Shown here: positions 20,401 through 29,412 of the stretch, one piece after another | Layout: each line of letters begins with the position of its first letter | Position numbering within the stretch: the first letter of the stretch is position 1 | Source: Cyanobium sp. T1B-Tous | GTDB lineage: Bacteria; Cyanobacteriota; Cyanobacteriia; PCC-6307; Cyanobiaceae | DNA: 62,284 nucleotides | Assembly (NCBI RefSeq): GCF_024345475.1 | Contig: NZ_JAGQBE010000008.1 | Location: 1 to 62,284, forward strand | Direction of reading: 5' to 3' | Position numbers and translations under genes: made by a program | The notes under the pieces: generated by a model | What the model saw: the letters and a program-made list of their open reading frames with translations, nothing else | Told to the model about the DNA's origin: nothing | Database searches by the model: none

Positions 20401-21060
20401 ATGGCCCTGCGCCTGTTCCTCGATTCGGCCGACCCCCTGGCCTGGCAGCAGTGGTTGCCCAGCGGGCTCTTCCACGGGGTCACCACCAACCCCACCCTGC
20501 TGCGCCGGGCGGCCCAGCCCTGCAGCCTGGAGCGGCTGGCCCAGATCGCCCCCCTGGCCCTGGCCCACGGCATCCAGGAACTGCATCTGCAGGCCTGGGG
20601 CACCACCGCCGCCGACATGCTCCAGTGCGGCCTGGCCCTGGCGGCCCTGGCCCCTGGTCACATCGCGGTCAAGCTGCCCGTGACCCAGCAAGGCGCGGCG
20701 GTGGCCCGCGATCTCGGTCGCGCCGGCATCCCCATCACCTTCACCGCCTGCTACGAGCCCCACCAGGTGCTGATCGCCGCGGCCCTCGGGGCGGCCTACA
20801 TCGCCCCCTACCTGGGTCGGATCAACGACCAGGGGCGCGACGGGACCGCCGCGGTGATCGCCATGCACCGAAGCCTGTCGGGTCTGGGCTCCAGCGTCCG
20901 GCTGCTGGTGGCCAGCCTGCGCCAGCCCGGCGAGCTCACCCGCCTGGCCGCCGAAGGCCTCAACACCTTCACGATCAGTCCCGAGCTGGCCACGGCCCTG
21001 GTTCGCTGTGACGCCACCGAGGCCGCCAGCGCCCAGTTTGAACGCGACGCCCAATCCTGA
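20401..21060 (+). CDS. Transaldolase-family protein (fructose-6-phosphate aldolase-like)
   Basis: A 219-residue protein of the short transaldolase family. The Schiff-base Lys is in HIAVKLPVTQQG. The N-terminal motif LRLFLDSADP and GVTTNPTLLRRA are characteristic, as are ITFTACYEPHQVLIAAALGA and YLGRINDQGRDG. The enzyme could cleave fructose 6-phosphate, exchange C3 units, or act on another sugar phosphate; sequence alone does not decide. The main pentose-phosphate transaldolase of cyanobacteria is longer, so this is probably a paralogue. A HAD phosphatase follows 34 nt later. Confidence 0.88.
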   Translation: MALRLFLDSADPLAWQQWLPSGLFHGVTTNPTLLRRAAQPCSLERLAQIAPLALAHGIQELHLQAWGTTAADMLQCGLALAALAPGHIAVKLPVTQQGAAVARDLGRAGIPITFTACYEPHQVLIAAALGAAYIAPYLGRINDQGRDGTAAVIAMHRSLSGLGSSVRLLVASLRQPGELTRLAAEGLNTFTISPELATALVRCDATEAASAQFERDAQS

Positions 21061-21094
21061 TCCCGCTTTACCCCCAACACCCCTGCCGAGACCG

Positions 21095-21871
21095 ATGTCC
21101 ACCCGCCCCCAGGCCGTTGTGCTGTTCGACATCGACGGCGTGATCCGCGACGTGAGCGGCAGCTACCGCCGGGCGATCGTCGAGACGGTGCACCACTTCC
21201 ACGGCGAGCGGCCCGATCCCGCCGCCATCGACGCGCTCAAGAGTGAAGGCGGCTGGAACAACGACTGGGAGGCCTCGCTGGAACTGCTGCGGCGGGCGGG
21301 CCACACGCCCCTGCCGGCCTTTGAGGCTTTGGTGGCTGTGTTTGAGACCTTCTATTTCGGGGGGGATCCCAACGGCGATCCCAGCCGCTGGCAGGGGTTC
21401 ATCGGCGACGAGCCGCTGCTGGTGCAGCCGCCCTTCTTTGCCGCCCTGAGCGCGGCCAACCTGGTCTTCGGCTTCGTGAGTGGCGCCGAGCCCCCCTCCT
21501 GCCGCTACGTGCTGGAAAGCCGGCTGGGGCTGAAGGATCCGCCCCTGATCGCCATGGGGGATGCGCCCGACAAGCCCGATCCCACCGGCCTGCTGCAGCT
21601 GGCCAGCCATCTGGCCGGCGGGGCCCTGGGGGCCAGCGCACCGCCCGTGGCCTACCTGGGCGACACGGTGGCCGATGTGCTCACCGTGCAGCGGGCCCGC
21701 GCCCAGTGTCCCGACCAACGCTTCCTCAGCCTGGCGGTGGCGCCGCCCCACCTGCACGGACACCCTGAGGCCCGCGCCAGCTATGAGGCCAAGCTGCTGG
21801 AGGCCGGCGCCGATGCGGTGATCCCAGCCACCGGCACCCTGCACCAGCACCTGGAGCTGCTGCTGTCCTGA
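21095..21871 (+). CDS. HAD-superfamily IA phosphatase (TIGR01548-like)
   Basis: From the ATG at 21095 (MSTRPQAVVLFDIDGVIRDV) the product is 258 residues. HAD motif I is LFDIDGVIRD, motif II has Ser in FGFVSGAEPPS, motif III is near DAPDKPDPTG, and motif IV is AYLGDTVADVL. A large cap domain (GGWNNDWEASLELLRRAG) fits the cyanobacterial subfamily IA hypothetical group. The substrate is unknown. It follows the transaldolase-like gene, so a sugar-phosphate substrate is plausible but unproved. It ends 4 nt before the convergent pepP gene. Confidence 0.88.
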   Translation: MSTRPQAVVLFDIDGVIRDVSGSYRRAIVETVHHFHGERPDPAAIDALKSEGGWNNDWEASLELLRRAGHTPLPAFEALVAVFETFYFGGDPNGDPSRWQGFIGDEPLLVQPPFFAALSAANLVFGFVSGAEPPSCRYVLESRLGLKDPPLIAMGDAPDKPDPTGLLQLASHLAGGALGASAPPVAYLGDTVADVLTVQRARAQCPDQRFLSLAVAPPHLHGHPEARASYEAKLLEAGADAVIPATGTLHQHLELLLS

Positions 21872-21875
21872 AGCC

Positions 21876-23195
21876 TTAGCGCTCGAGCGCCGCCGGAGCC
21901 TTGAGGGCGGAGGCGGTGAGGTTCTCGTGGCCGTGGTCGGTCACCGCCACATCGTCTTCGATGCGGATGCCGATCCCCTTCCAGCACTCCCCAATCTCCG
22001 GCTGGCCCTCGGGCACCGGCAGCCGATCGCTCACATAGAGGCCCGGCTCCACCGTGAGCACCATGCCGGGCTCCAGCTCCACATGGTGCTCGCCCAGCCG
22101 ATAGGCCCCCACGTCATGCACATCGAGCCCCAGCCAGTGGCCGGTGCGATGCATGTAGAGATGGCGGTAGGCCCCCTGCTCGATCACCCCCTCCACCGAG
22201 CCCGCCAGCAGCCCCAGGTCGAGCAGGCCTGCCACCAGCACCCGCAGGGCCGTGTCATGCACCCCCTCGGCGGTGAACCCCGGCGCCACCGAGGCCACCG
22301 CCGCTTCCTGGGCCGCCAGCACCAGCTCATACAGGGCCCGCTGCTCACCGCTGAAGCGGCCATTCACCGGAAAGGTGCGGGTGATGTCGCCGTTGTAGTA
22401 ATCCGACAGCGAGCAACCGGCGTCGATCAGCAGCAGGTCGCCGTCGTTCAGCGGGGAACTGTTGGCGGTGTAGTGGAGCACGCAGGCGTTGTCGCCGCCG
22501 GCCACGATCGTGCCGTAGGCCGGCCCGCGGGCGCCCTGCTCCAGGAAGTGCTGCTCGATCACCGCCTGCACCTGGCGCTCGAGGAGGCCCGGCCGCACCA
22601 CCTGGCGCGCCAGTTCATGGGCCTCCGCCGAGATGCGGGCCGCCTCCCGCATCCGCTCCAGCTCCTCGGGCCCCTTGCGCAGCCGCAGCGCATGCAACAG
22701 GGGGCAGGGGGCCACCAGGCCGAGGGCGGCCGAGCCGCTGCGGGGGGCGCGGTCCAGCTGGCCGGCCCAGGCCGCCAGCACCAGCGGCTCCACCTGGGGA
22801 TGCTTGCCCACCCGGAAGGCAATGCCCTCAGCCCCCTTGAGGTACTCGGGCAAACGCTGCTCCAGTTCGCTGCGGGGATGGGCCAGGTCGGCGCCAAACG
22901 CGGCCACGGCCCCTTCACACCCCCAGCGGAAGCCGTTCCACACCTCAGCGCTGGCCTCGCGGGGCTGCACGAACAGCACGAAACGTTCCCCCTCGGGCCG
23001 GTGCGGCAGGAACAGGGCCACCGCCTCCGGCTCATCGAAGCTGGTGAGATACCAGAAATCGCTGTTCTGGCGAAAGGGCCACTCGCAGTCGGCGTGGTGA
23101 ACCGCCAGCGCCGCCGCCGGGATCACCGCCGCCGCCCCTCCCAGCTGCTCGAAGAAGCGCCTGCGCCGCTGGGCAAAGATCGACGGATCGTGCAT
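21876..23195 (-). CDS. pepP: Xaa-Pro aminopeptidase
   Basis: The 439-residue product removes N-terminal residues next to proline. The N-terminal domain (MHDPSIFAQRRRRFFEQLGG, RQNSDFWYLTSFDEPEAVAL) is typical of AMP-P. The pita-bread metallopeptidase domain supplies the two-metal ligands: Asp in LLIDAGCS, Asp in NGDITRTF, His in HRTGHWLGLDVHD, Glu in LTVEPGLY and Glu in GIRIEDDV. The ATG at 23195 fits the family start; the frame upstream is not similar. The gene ends 4 nt from the convergent HAD gene. Confidence 0.94.
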   Translation of the reverse strand: MHDPSIFAQRRRRFFEQLGGAAAVIPAAALAVHHADCEWPFRQNSDFWYLTSFDEPEAVALFLPHRPEGERFVLFVQPREASAEVWNGFRWGCEGAVAAFGADLAHPRSELEQRLPEYLKGAEGIAFRVGKHPQVEPLVLAAWAGQLDRAPRSGSAALGLVAPCPLLHALRLRKGPEELERMREAARISAEAHELARQVVRPGLLERQVQAVIEQHFLEQGARGPAYGTIVAGGDNACVLHYTANSSPLNDGDLLLIDAGCSLSDYYNGDITRTFPVNGRFSGEQRALYELVLAAQEAAVASVAPGFTAEGVHDTALRVLVAGLLDLGLLAGSVEGVIEQGAYRHLYMHRTGHWLGLDVHDVGAYRLGEHHVELEPGMVLTVEPGLYVSDRLPVPEGQPEIGECWKGIGIRIEDDVAVTDHGHENLTASALKAPAALER

Positions 23196-23302
23196 GGGGA
23201 GTGGCCTGCGGGCCCTGGCTGGGCACCAGTCTGGAGCAGGCACCGGGACAGGCGTTGGCAGAGACGATTGAATAGGGGAATGGCCAGCGGTAATCCGGCG
23301 GA

Positions 23303-24319
23303 ATGAACGACCTGCTCGCTCTGGCGCTGCTGGTGGTGGTTGTGATTGCCGGATCGGCCCTGTGCTCGGGCGTGGAGGCGGCCCTGCTGACCGTCAACCC
23401 CGTACGGGTGCATGAACTCGCGGCCCGCAGCAAGCCGGTGCGAGGAGCCCGGCGGCTGGAGCAGCTGCGTCAGCGGCTGGGGCGCACCCTCTCGGTGCTG
23501 GTGATCGCCAACAACGGCTTCAACATCTTCGGCAGCCTGATGCTGGGCGGCTATGCCGCCATCGTGTTCAAACGGCACGGCATTGAAGGGGTGGCCCTGC
23601 CCCTGTTTTCCGTGGGGCTCACGGTGCTGGTGATCCTGCTGGGCGAAATCCTGCCCAAGGCCCTGGGCAGCCGTCTGGCCATGCCGGTGGCCCTGGCCAG
23701 CGCCCCCACCCTGGCGGTGATCGCCCGGCTGATGCTGCCGCTGGTGCTGCTGCTGGAGCAGCTGCTGCCGGCGATCACCGCCGAAAACGAGATCAGCACC
23801 GACGAGGAAGAGATCCGGCTGCTGGCCCGCCTGGGCTCCCAGAAGGGCCAGATCGAAGCCGACGAGGCCGCGATGATCGCCAAGGTGTTCCAGCTCAACG
23901 ACCTCACCGCCCGGGATCTGATGACCCCACGGGTGGCCGCACCCACCTTGGAGGGGGCCGCGAGCCTGGAGCAGCTGCGCGGGGAATTGCTGGCCAACAA
24001 TGCCGAGTGGTGGGTGGTGCTGGGGGAAGAGGTGGACGAGGTGCTGGGGGTGGCCAGCCGGGAGCGCCTGCTGACGGCCCTGCTCCAGGGCGAGGGGGGC
24101 CGCAGCGCCTCCTCCCTGAGCGAGCCCGTCGACTACGTGCCGGAAATGATCCGGGCCGACCGGCTGCTCACCGGCTTCCGCCGCAACAGCACTGGCGTGC
24201 GGGTGGTGGTGGATGAATTCGGGGGCTTTGTGGGCGTGATTGGTGCCGAGTCTGTGCTGGCCGTGCTGGCCGGCTGGTGGCGGCGGCCCCAGCCCGCGGC
24301 CGAGGGCGCCCGCCCATGA
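23303..24319 (+). CDS. DUF21/CBS membrane protein (CorC/HlyC-like)
   Basis: The 338-residue product has an N-terminal DUF21 (CNNM-type) transmembrane domain of about 170 residues with segments such as LLALALLVVVVIAGSALCSG, and the family motif GEILPKALGSR. A short acidic helix (ISTDEEEIRLLARLGSQKGQ) leads to a CBS-like region (LNDLTARDLMTPRVAAPTLE, GVRVVVDEFGGFVGVIGAES). Related proteins export Mg/Co or other ions, but the ion is unknown here. The C-terminal CorC domain is missing. Its stop overlaps the GTPase start (ATGA), opening a run of six closely packed genes. Confidence 0.88.
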   Translation: MNDLLALALLVVVVIAGSALCSGVEAALLTVNPVRVHELAARSKPVRGARRLEQLRQRLGRTLSVLVIANNGFNIFGSLMLGGYAAIVFKRHGIEGVALPLFSVGLTVLVILLGEILPKALGSRLAMPVALASAPTLAVIARLMLPLVLLLEQLLPAITAENEISTDEEEIRLLARLGSQKGQIEADEAAMIAKVFQLNDLTARDLMTPRVAAPTLEGAASLEQLRGELLANNAEWWVVLGEEVDEVLGVASRERLLTALLQGEGGRSASSLSEPVDYVPEMIRADRLLTGFRRNSTGVRVVVDEFGGFVGVIGAESVLAVLAGWWRRPQPAAEGARP

Positions 24320-25641
24320 GGCCCATCCCTGGCGCCACTCCCGTGCCCGCCACCCCCGAGCGCTGCCGGCTGCTGCTGGAGCAGTGGCGCAGCCAGCTCC
24401 AACTCAGCGGCCGGGAACAGAGCCAGCTGGCCGGCCAGCACCAGGCCCTCGATCGCCAGCTGGAGCGCCTGCGCCAACGCTGCCTGCGGGTGGCCGTGTT
24501 CGGCCGGGTGGGGGTGGGCAAGTCGAGCCTGCTCAATGCCCTGCTGGGGGAGGAGGCCTTCGCCACCGACGTGGCCCACGGCTGCACCCGCCATCAAGAG
24601 GCCCGAACCTGGCACCAGCCCATTGAGGGGCTCCAGCGGGTGGAGCTGGTGGACACCCCCGGCATCGACGAGATCGCCGCTGCGGCCCGGGCCCGGCTGG
24701 CGGCCCGGGTGGCCCTGGGCTCCGACCTGGTGCTGCTGGTGCTCGACGGCGACCTCACCAGCGTTGAGCACGACGCCCTGGCGCCCCTGCTGGCCAGCGG
24801 CAAGCCCCTGCTGCTGGTGCTGAACCGCTGTGACTGCTGGAGCGAGGCCGAACAGGCCGCCCTGGTGGCCAGCATCCAGCGGCGCCTGCCCGCCGCGGCC
24901 CGTCACCTGGAGCTGATCCCGGTCGCCGCCGCACCGCGCCAGCCCGAGCTGCTGGCCGATGGCCGGGTGCGCAGCGTCGTCCAGGCGCCCCGGGTGGCCC
25001 CCCTACAGCGGGCCCTGGTGTCCCTGCTGGAACAGCACGGCGAGCTGCTGCTGGCCCTCAATGCCCTGGGCGCCGCCGACCGCTTCCACCAGGCCCTGCA
25101 GCGCTGGCGGCTGGGGGTCAGCCGCCGGGCCGCCCAATCCCTGATTGGCCGCTTCGCCGCCCTCAAGGCCACGGGTGTGGCCGCCAACCCGCTGGTGCTG
25201 CTGGATCTGGCGGGCGGCCTGGCCTGCGATACGGCCCTGGTGCTGCAGCTCTGCCAGCTCTATGGCCTGCCAATGCACGGCGCCGGTGCTCGCCAGCTGC
25301 TGCGGCGCCTGTCGGGCCACAACGCCCTGCTGGGTGGGGCCCAGCTCGGCATCCAGCTGGGCCTGGGGGCCCTGCGCCAGCTGCTGATGGTGGCCGCACC
25401 GTTCACCGGAGGGCTCAGCCTCGCCCCGGCGGCGCCGGTGGCCCTGGCCCAGGCCGCCCTGGCCGTGCACACCACCCGGCTGACGGGCCGGCTGGCCGCC
25501 GCCGAACTACTGCGGGGCGCCCAGAGTGGGGGCCGCCCCGGCGCCCTGCTGCGCCGCCTGGCCCACAGCGATCCCCAGGTGCGCCTGTGGCTGGGAGAGC
25601 GCCCGCATCCTCCCGCCAACCTGCAGGCCCTGCTGCCATGA
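24316..25641 (+). CDS. Era-like GTPase with C-terminal membrane region (DUF697-like)
   Basis: The 441-residue product starts at the ATG at 24316, overlapping the preceding stop. GTPase motifs: P-loop VFGRVGVGKSSLLNALLG (G1), a Thr in HGCTRHQEARTW (G2), VELVDTPGIDE (G3) and VLNRCDCWSE (G4, with Arg-Cys in place of Lys-x). After about residue 280 the sequence becomes Ala/Leu/Gly-rich with hydrophobic helices (LVLLDLAGGLACDTALVLQL, QLGIQLGLGALRQLLMVAA), as in DUF697 proteins that attach to membranes. The function is unknown. It lies between the DUF21 gene and nadD with four-base overlaps on both sides. Confidence 0.87.
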   Translation: MRPIPGATPVPATPERCRLLLEQWRSQLQLSGREQSQLAGQHQALDRQLERLRQRCLRVAVFGRVGVGKSSLLNALLGEEAFATDVAHGCTRHQEARTWHQPIEGLQRVELVDTPGIDEIAAAARARLAARVALGSDLVLLVLDGDLTSVEHDALAPLLASGKPLLLVLNRCDCWSEAEQAALVASIQRRLPAAARHLELIPVAAAPRQPELLADGRVRSVVQAPRVAPLQRALVSLLEQHGELLLALNALGAADRFHQALQRWRLGVSRRAAQSLIGRFAALKATGVAANPLVLLDLAGGLACDTALVLQLCQLYGLPMHGAGARQLLRRLSGHNALLGGAQLGIQLGLGALRQLLMVAAPFTGGLSLAPAAPVALAQAALAVHTTRLTGRLAAAELLRGAQSGGRPGALLRRLAHSDPQVRLWLGERPHPPANLQALLP

Positions 25642-26261
25642 GCGGCGGGGGCATGCAAGCCGGAGAGGGGGCGGTCGCCCTGTTCGGCACCAGCGCCGAC
25701 CCGCCCACCCGGGGGCACCAGGCCCTGCTGGAGGGGTTGCTGCAGCTCTATCCCACGGTGGCCACCTGGGCCAGCGACAACCCCCTCAAACAGCACGGGG
25801 CGCCGCTGGAGCAGCGGGCGGCCCTGCTCGGCCAGCTGGTGGCCGCCATCGGCAATCCCCGGCTCCGCCACCGGCAGGAGCTGAGCAGTCCCTGGGCGAT
25901 CACCACCCTGGAGCGGGCGGCGGCGGTCTGGCCCGGCCGCGACCTGGTGTTTGTGGTGGGCAGCGACCTGGCCCCCCAGATGACCGGCTGGAAGCAAGCC
26001 CAAGCGGTGCTGGAGCGCTGCGTGCTGGCCATTGCCCCCCGGGCCGGCTTCCCGCTCCAACCCAGCAGCCTGGAAGCCCTCGAGACCCTTGGCGGGCGGG
26101 TGGTCACCCTCAACCTGGAGGTGCCCGCCACCGCCAGCTCGGCGGTGCGCGAAAACCCAGACCCCAGCCAGATCCCCGCCGCCCTGGTGCCACTCCTGCT
26201 GGAGCACAATCTCTACGGGCTGACCCGCTCGAGCCCCACCTGCCGCCTCGAAAGCCCCTGA
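25638..26261 (+). CDS. nadD: Nicotinate-nucleotide adenylyltransferase
   Basis: NadD joins nicotinate mononucleotide and ATP to form deamido-NAD. The 207-residue product has the nucleotidyltransferase start LFGTSADPPTRGHQALLEGL. The usual HxGH reads TRGH, a variant also expected in cyanobacterial members. Other features are FVVGSDLAPQMTGWKQ and the C-terminal ATP motif TASSAVRE (ISSTxIR type). The ATG overlaps the GTPase stop by four bases. Its stop overlaps the nadE start by one base, so the last two steps of NAD synthesis are coupled. Confidence 0.9.
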   Translation: MSGGGMQAGEGAVALFGTSADPPTRGHQALLEGLLQLYPTVATWASDNPLKQHGAPLEQRAALLGQLVAAIGNPRLRHRQELSSPWAITTLERAAAVWPGRDLVFVVGSDLAPQMTGWKQAQAVLERCVLAIAPRAGFPLQPSSLEALETLGGRVVTLNLEVPATASSAVRENPDPSQIPAALVPLLLEHNLYGLTRSSPTCRLESP

Positions 26262-27982
26262 TGCGCCTCGCCCTGGCCCAACTCAATCCGTTGGTGGGCG
26301 ACCTGACGGGCAACGGCGAGCGGATCCTGATGGCCTGCCGCCAGGCCGCCGCCGAGGGGGCTGATCTGGTGCTCACCCCCGAGCTCTCCCTCTGGGGCTA
26401 TCCGCCGCGCGACCTGCTGCTGCGGCCGAGCCTGCTCGCCCAGCAGGCCACCGCGCTGCAGCGGCTGGCCGAGGCCCTGGCCCTGGAGTGGCCCGATCTG
26501 GCCGTGCTGGTGGGGGTGGCCGAGCCGATTGGGGCCACCGACAGACCGAATCTGTTCAACGCCATCGCCCTGATTGGGGCGGGCCAGTGGCGCATCGTCG
26601 CCCGCAAACGGCTGCTGCCCACCTACGACGTCTTCGACGAGCAGCGCTACTTCCGGGCTGGGGAGCAGGCCTCGGTGCTGGACCTGGAGCACCAGGGGCG
26701 CACCTGGCGCCTGGGTCTCACCATCTGCGAAGACCTCTGGGTGGAGGAGGAGCTGCAGGGCCACCGCCTGGCCGGTGCCGATCCCGTCGCCGAACTGCTT
26801 CCGCGCCACGTCGACCTGCTGCTCAACCTCTCGGCCTCCCCCTTTGGCCAGGCCAAGGCGGCCCTGCGCCATCGCCTCGCCGCCCGGGCCGCCCAACGGT
26901 TGCAATGCCCGGTGGTGTACGTGAACCAGGTGGGCGGCAACGATGAGCTCGTCTTCGACGGGGCCAGCTTTGTGGTGGCGGCCAGCGGCACGGTGGTGAG
27001 CCAATTGGCCTGTTGCCGTGAGCAGGTGGCGGTCTGGGACACCCCTGGACCCGACCCGGCCCCCAGCCCCCCAGCGGCGGATCTACCCGAGGCCAGCGAA
27101 CAACTGTTTCGGGCCCTGGTGCTGGGCGTGCGTGACTACGCCCGCAAGTGCCGCTTCGCCCAGGCCCTGCTGGGGCTGAGCGGGGGGATCGATTCGGCCC
27201 TGGTGGCGGTGATCGCCACGGCGGCGCTGGGGCCTGAACACGTGCAGGGGCTGCTGATGCCCTCGCCCTGGAGCTCGGCCGGATCCCTCGGGGATGCCAC
27301 AGCCCTGGCCCAGCGGCTGGGGATGGGCACCCACACGCTGCCGATCGCTGCACTGATGGCGGGCTTTGATGCCGCCCTCCACCCCGCACTGGCGGGGCCT
27401 CCCGCTGGGCTCACCGCCGAAAACCTGCAGTCGCGCATCCGCGGCACCCTGCTGATGGCCGTGGCCAACCAGCAGGGCCAGCTGCTGCTCTCCACCGGCA
27501 ATAAATCGGAGCTGGCCGTGGGTTACTGCACCCTCTACGGCGACATGAACGGGGGCCTGGCGGTGATCGGCGACCTCTACAAAACCACGGTGTTTGCCCT
27601 CTGCGCCTGGCTCGACAGCCCCGCGGCCGCACCCTGCCGCGCCGAACTGGGCCTCCCCGCCCAGGGCGAGCTGGTGGGCCGCGCCATCCGCGAGAAACCC
27701 CCCAGTGCGGAGCTGCGTCCCGACCAGCGCGACAGCGACTCCCTGCCGGATTACGCGCTGCTGGACCCCATCCTCCAGGCCCTGATCGAAGACCTGCGCA
27801 GCCCCGAGGAGCTCGCCAGCCAGGGCCTGGCCGATGGCACGGGCGTGGATCTCGCCGACGCCGAGCGCATCCTGCAGCTGTTGCGCCGGGCCGAATTCAA
27901 ACGGCGCCAGGCGGCCCCCTTGCTGAAGGTGAGCCGCCGCGCCTTCGGCAGCGGCTGGCGCATGCCCATCGCCGCAGCGTGA
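26261..27982 (+). CDS. nadE: Glutamine-dependent NAD+ synthetase
   Basis: The enzyme amidates deamido-NAD with ammonia released from glutamine. The 573-residue product is the two-domain form. The N-terminal nitrilase-type glutaminase (1-270) has the catalytic Glu in LTPELSLWGY, Lys in ARKRLLPTYDVFDEQRYF and Cys in LTICEDLWVEEE. The C-terminal synthetase has the PP-loop LGLSGGIDSALVAVIA and STGNKSELAVGYCTLYGDMN. The start ATG shares its A with the nadD TGA. The following permease begins inside its stop codon. Confidence 0.96.
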   Translation: MRLALAQLNPLVGDLTGNGERILMACRQAAAEGADLVLTPELSLWGYPPRDLLLRPSLLAQQATALQRLAEALALEWPDLAVLVGVAEPIGATDRPNLFNAIALIGAGQWRIVARKRLLPTYDVFDEQRYFRAGEQASVLDLEHQGRTWRLGLTICEDLWVEEELQGHRLAGADPVAELLPRHVDLLLNLSASPFGQAKAALRHRLAARAAQRLQCPVVYVNQVGGNDELVFDGASFVVAASGTVVSQLACCREQVAVWDTPGPDPAPSPPAADLPEASEQLFRALVLGVRDYARKCRFAQALLGLSGGIDSALVAVIATAALGPEHVQGLLMPSPWSSAGSLGDATALAQRLGMGTHTLPIAALMAGFDAALHPALAGPPAGLTAENLQSRIRGTLLMAVANQQGQLLLSTGNKSELAVGYCTLYGDMNGGLAVIGDLYKTTVFALCAWLDSPAAAPCRAELGLPAQGELVGRAIREKPPSAELRPDQRDSDSLPDYALLDPILQALIEDLRSPEELASQGLADGTGVDLADAERILQLLRRAEFKRRQAAPLLKVSRRAFGSGWRMPIAAA

Positions 27983-29310
27983 CGAACGAGCTGCGGCGCT
28001 GCCTGGGGCCAGTGGCGGTGACGGCCCAGGCCGTCGGCACCGTGGGGCTCACCCTCACCGCCGTGTTCAACATCCCGGAGGCCATGCGCAGCGCCGGGCC
28101 AGCCACCTGGATCAGCTACGCCCTGGCCCTGGTGGTGGTGGTGCTGGTGGGCGAAACCCTGGTGCTGTTCCGCCAGCTGCCGGGCAGCCCCAGCGGCATC
28201 GCCGGCTACGTGGCCGCGGGGCTCGGTGTCCGCATCGGCGCCGCAGCCAGCTGGGCCCTGCTGCTGGGCTACGGCGCCACGCTGCTTGGCTGCCTGGTGT
28301 TCTTTGGCTTCTTCTTGGAGCAGCTGCTCCTGCACCTCGGCTGGCAGGCGCCACGCCTGCTGGCCTACCTCCTCGGCGGGCTGGGCTGCCTGGAGCTGGC
28401 CCGCCGCGACGTGCAGCTCTCCACCCGCACCATGCTGCTCACCGAGACGATCTCGGCCCTGATCATCCTCAGCCTCACCCTGGTGATCGCGCACCAGGGC
28501 TGGGGAGCAGCGGATCTGCGGGCCATCAACCCCCTCGCTGACACGGCGGGCCAGGTGCGCTCCGGCCTGATGGTGGCCGTGCTGAGCTTCATCGGCTTTG
28601 AGAGCGCGGCCAACCTGGGCCGCGAGGCGCTGCAACCGGAGCGGGCTATCCCACGCAGCATCCGCACCGCCGTGCTGATCGCCGGGGTGCTGTTTGTGAT
28701 CTGGGGGGCCTTTCTGCCGGAGGGGCTGGGCTGGTTGCCGGCCTCCGCGCGTCAGGGTCTGGATCCCCTCAGTGCCCTGGCGGAGCAGCTGGGGATTCCG
28801 GGGGCGGGGTTATGGATCAAGGTGGGGGCGCTGCTGTGTCTGTTCGGCACCTGCCTGGGGTCGCTCACCGCCCTGGCTCGGCTGGGCTACGGCTTGGCGG
28901 AGCAGCGCCTGCTGCCCCAGGCCCTCGCCCGCGTGCATCCCCGCAGCGGTGCACCCGCCAACGCCCTGCTGAGCATCGGCCTGCCACTGGTGGCCGGGGG
29001 TGCCCTGGTCGTGCAGCACAACCTGAGCATCAGCCAGATCTTCGGCCTGTTCGGCGGCTTTTCGGTGTTGTGTTTCCTGCTGGTGTACGGGCTGGTGGCC
29101 TGCTCCAGCCTCCAGGTGGCCCTGCCGGGCAACTCCCGTCGCCGCCGCTGGCTGGTGGGCGGCACATGCCTGCTGGCTGTCGCGGCCATCGCCGTGGCCT
29201 ACCTCACCAGCGTGGTGGGTCAGCAGAACGGCATGCTCCTCACCGTTGCCGGGCTGCTGCTGCTCGGTGCGCTGCGGGCCTGGTGGGTGTTGCCAGCGGG
29301 CCGGGCCTAG
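27979..29310 (+). CDS. APC-superfamily amino acid permease
   Basis: The 443-residue product has about 12 transmembrane segments and the APC layout: TM1 with VGLTLTAVFNIPEAM, later GSPSGIAGYVAAGLGVRIGA, TM6 region VAVLSFIGFESAANLGREAL (the conserved FxGFE-type motif) and LTALARLGYGLAEQRLLP. The substrate is not readable from sequence. The start is a GTG overlapping the nadE stop (GTGA). An alanine dehydrogenase gene lies downstream, so alanine or a similar amino acid is a reasonable candidate. Confidence 0.88.
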   Translation: MTNELRRCLGPVAVTAQAVGTVGLTLTAVFNIPEAMRSAGPATWISYALALVVVVLVGETLVLFRQLPGSPSGIAGYVAAGLGVRIGAAASWALLLGYGATLLGCLVFFGFFLEQLLLHLGWQAPRLLAYLLGGLGCLELARRDVQLSTRTMLLTETISALIILSLTLVIAHQGWGAADLRAINPLADTAGQVRSGLMVAVLSFIGFESAANLGREALQPERAIPRSIRTAVLIAGVLFVIWGAFLPEGLGWLPASARQGLDPLSALAEQLGIPGAGLWIKVGALLCLFGTCLGSLTALARLGYGLAEQRLLPQALARVHPRSGAPANALLSIGLPLVAGGALVVQHNLSISQIFGLFGGFSVLCFLLVYGLVACSSLQVALPGNSRRRRWLVGGTCLLAVAAIAVAYLTSVVGQQNGMLLTVAGLLLLGALRAWWVLPAGRA

Positions 29311-29412
29311 GGGCGTTGCTGGCGCGTGCCGGCCGCCGCGGCCAATCTGGAGGGACGTCTCCGCAGCGCATCCATGGCAGCCTCCAGCCCAGGCCTGGGC
29401 CTCAAGGCACCG

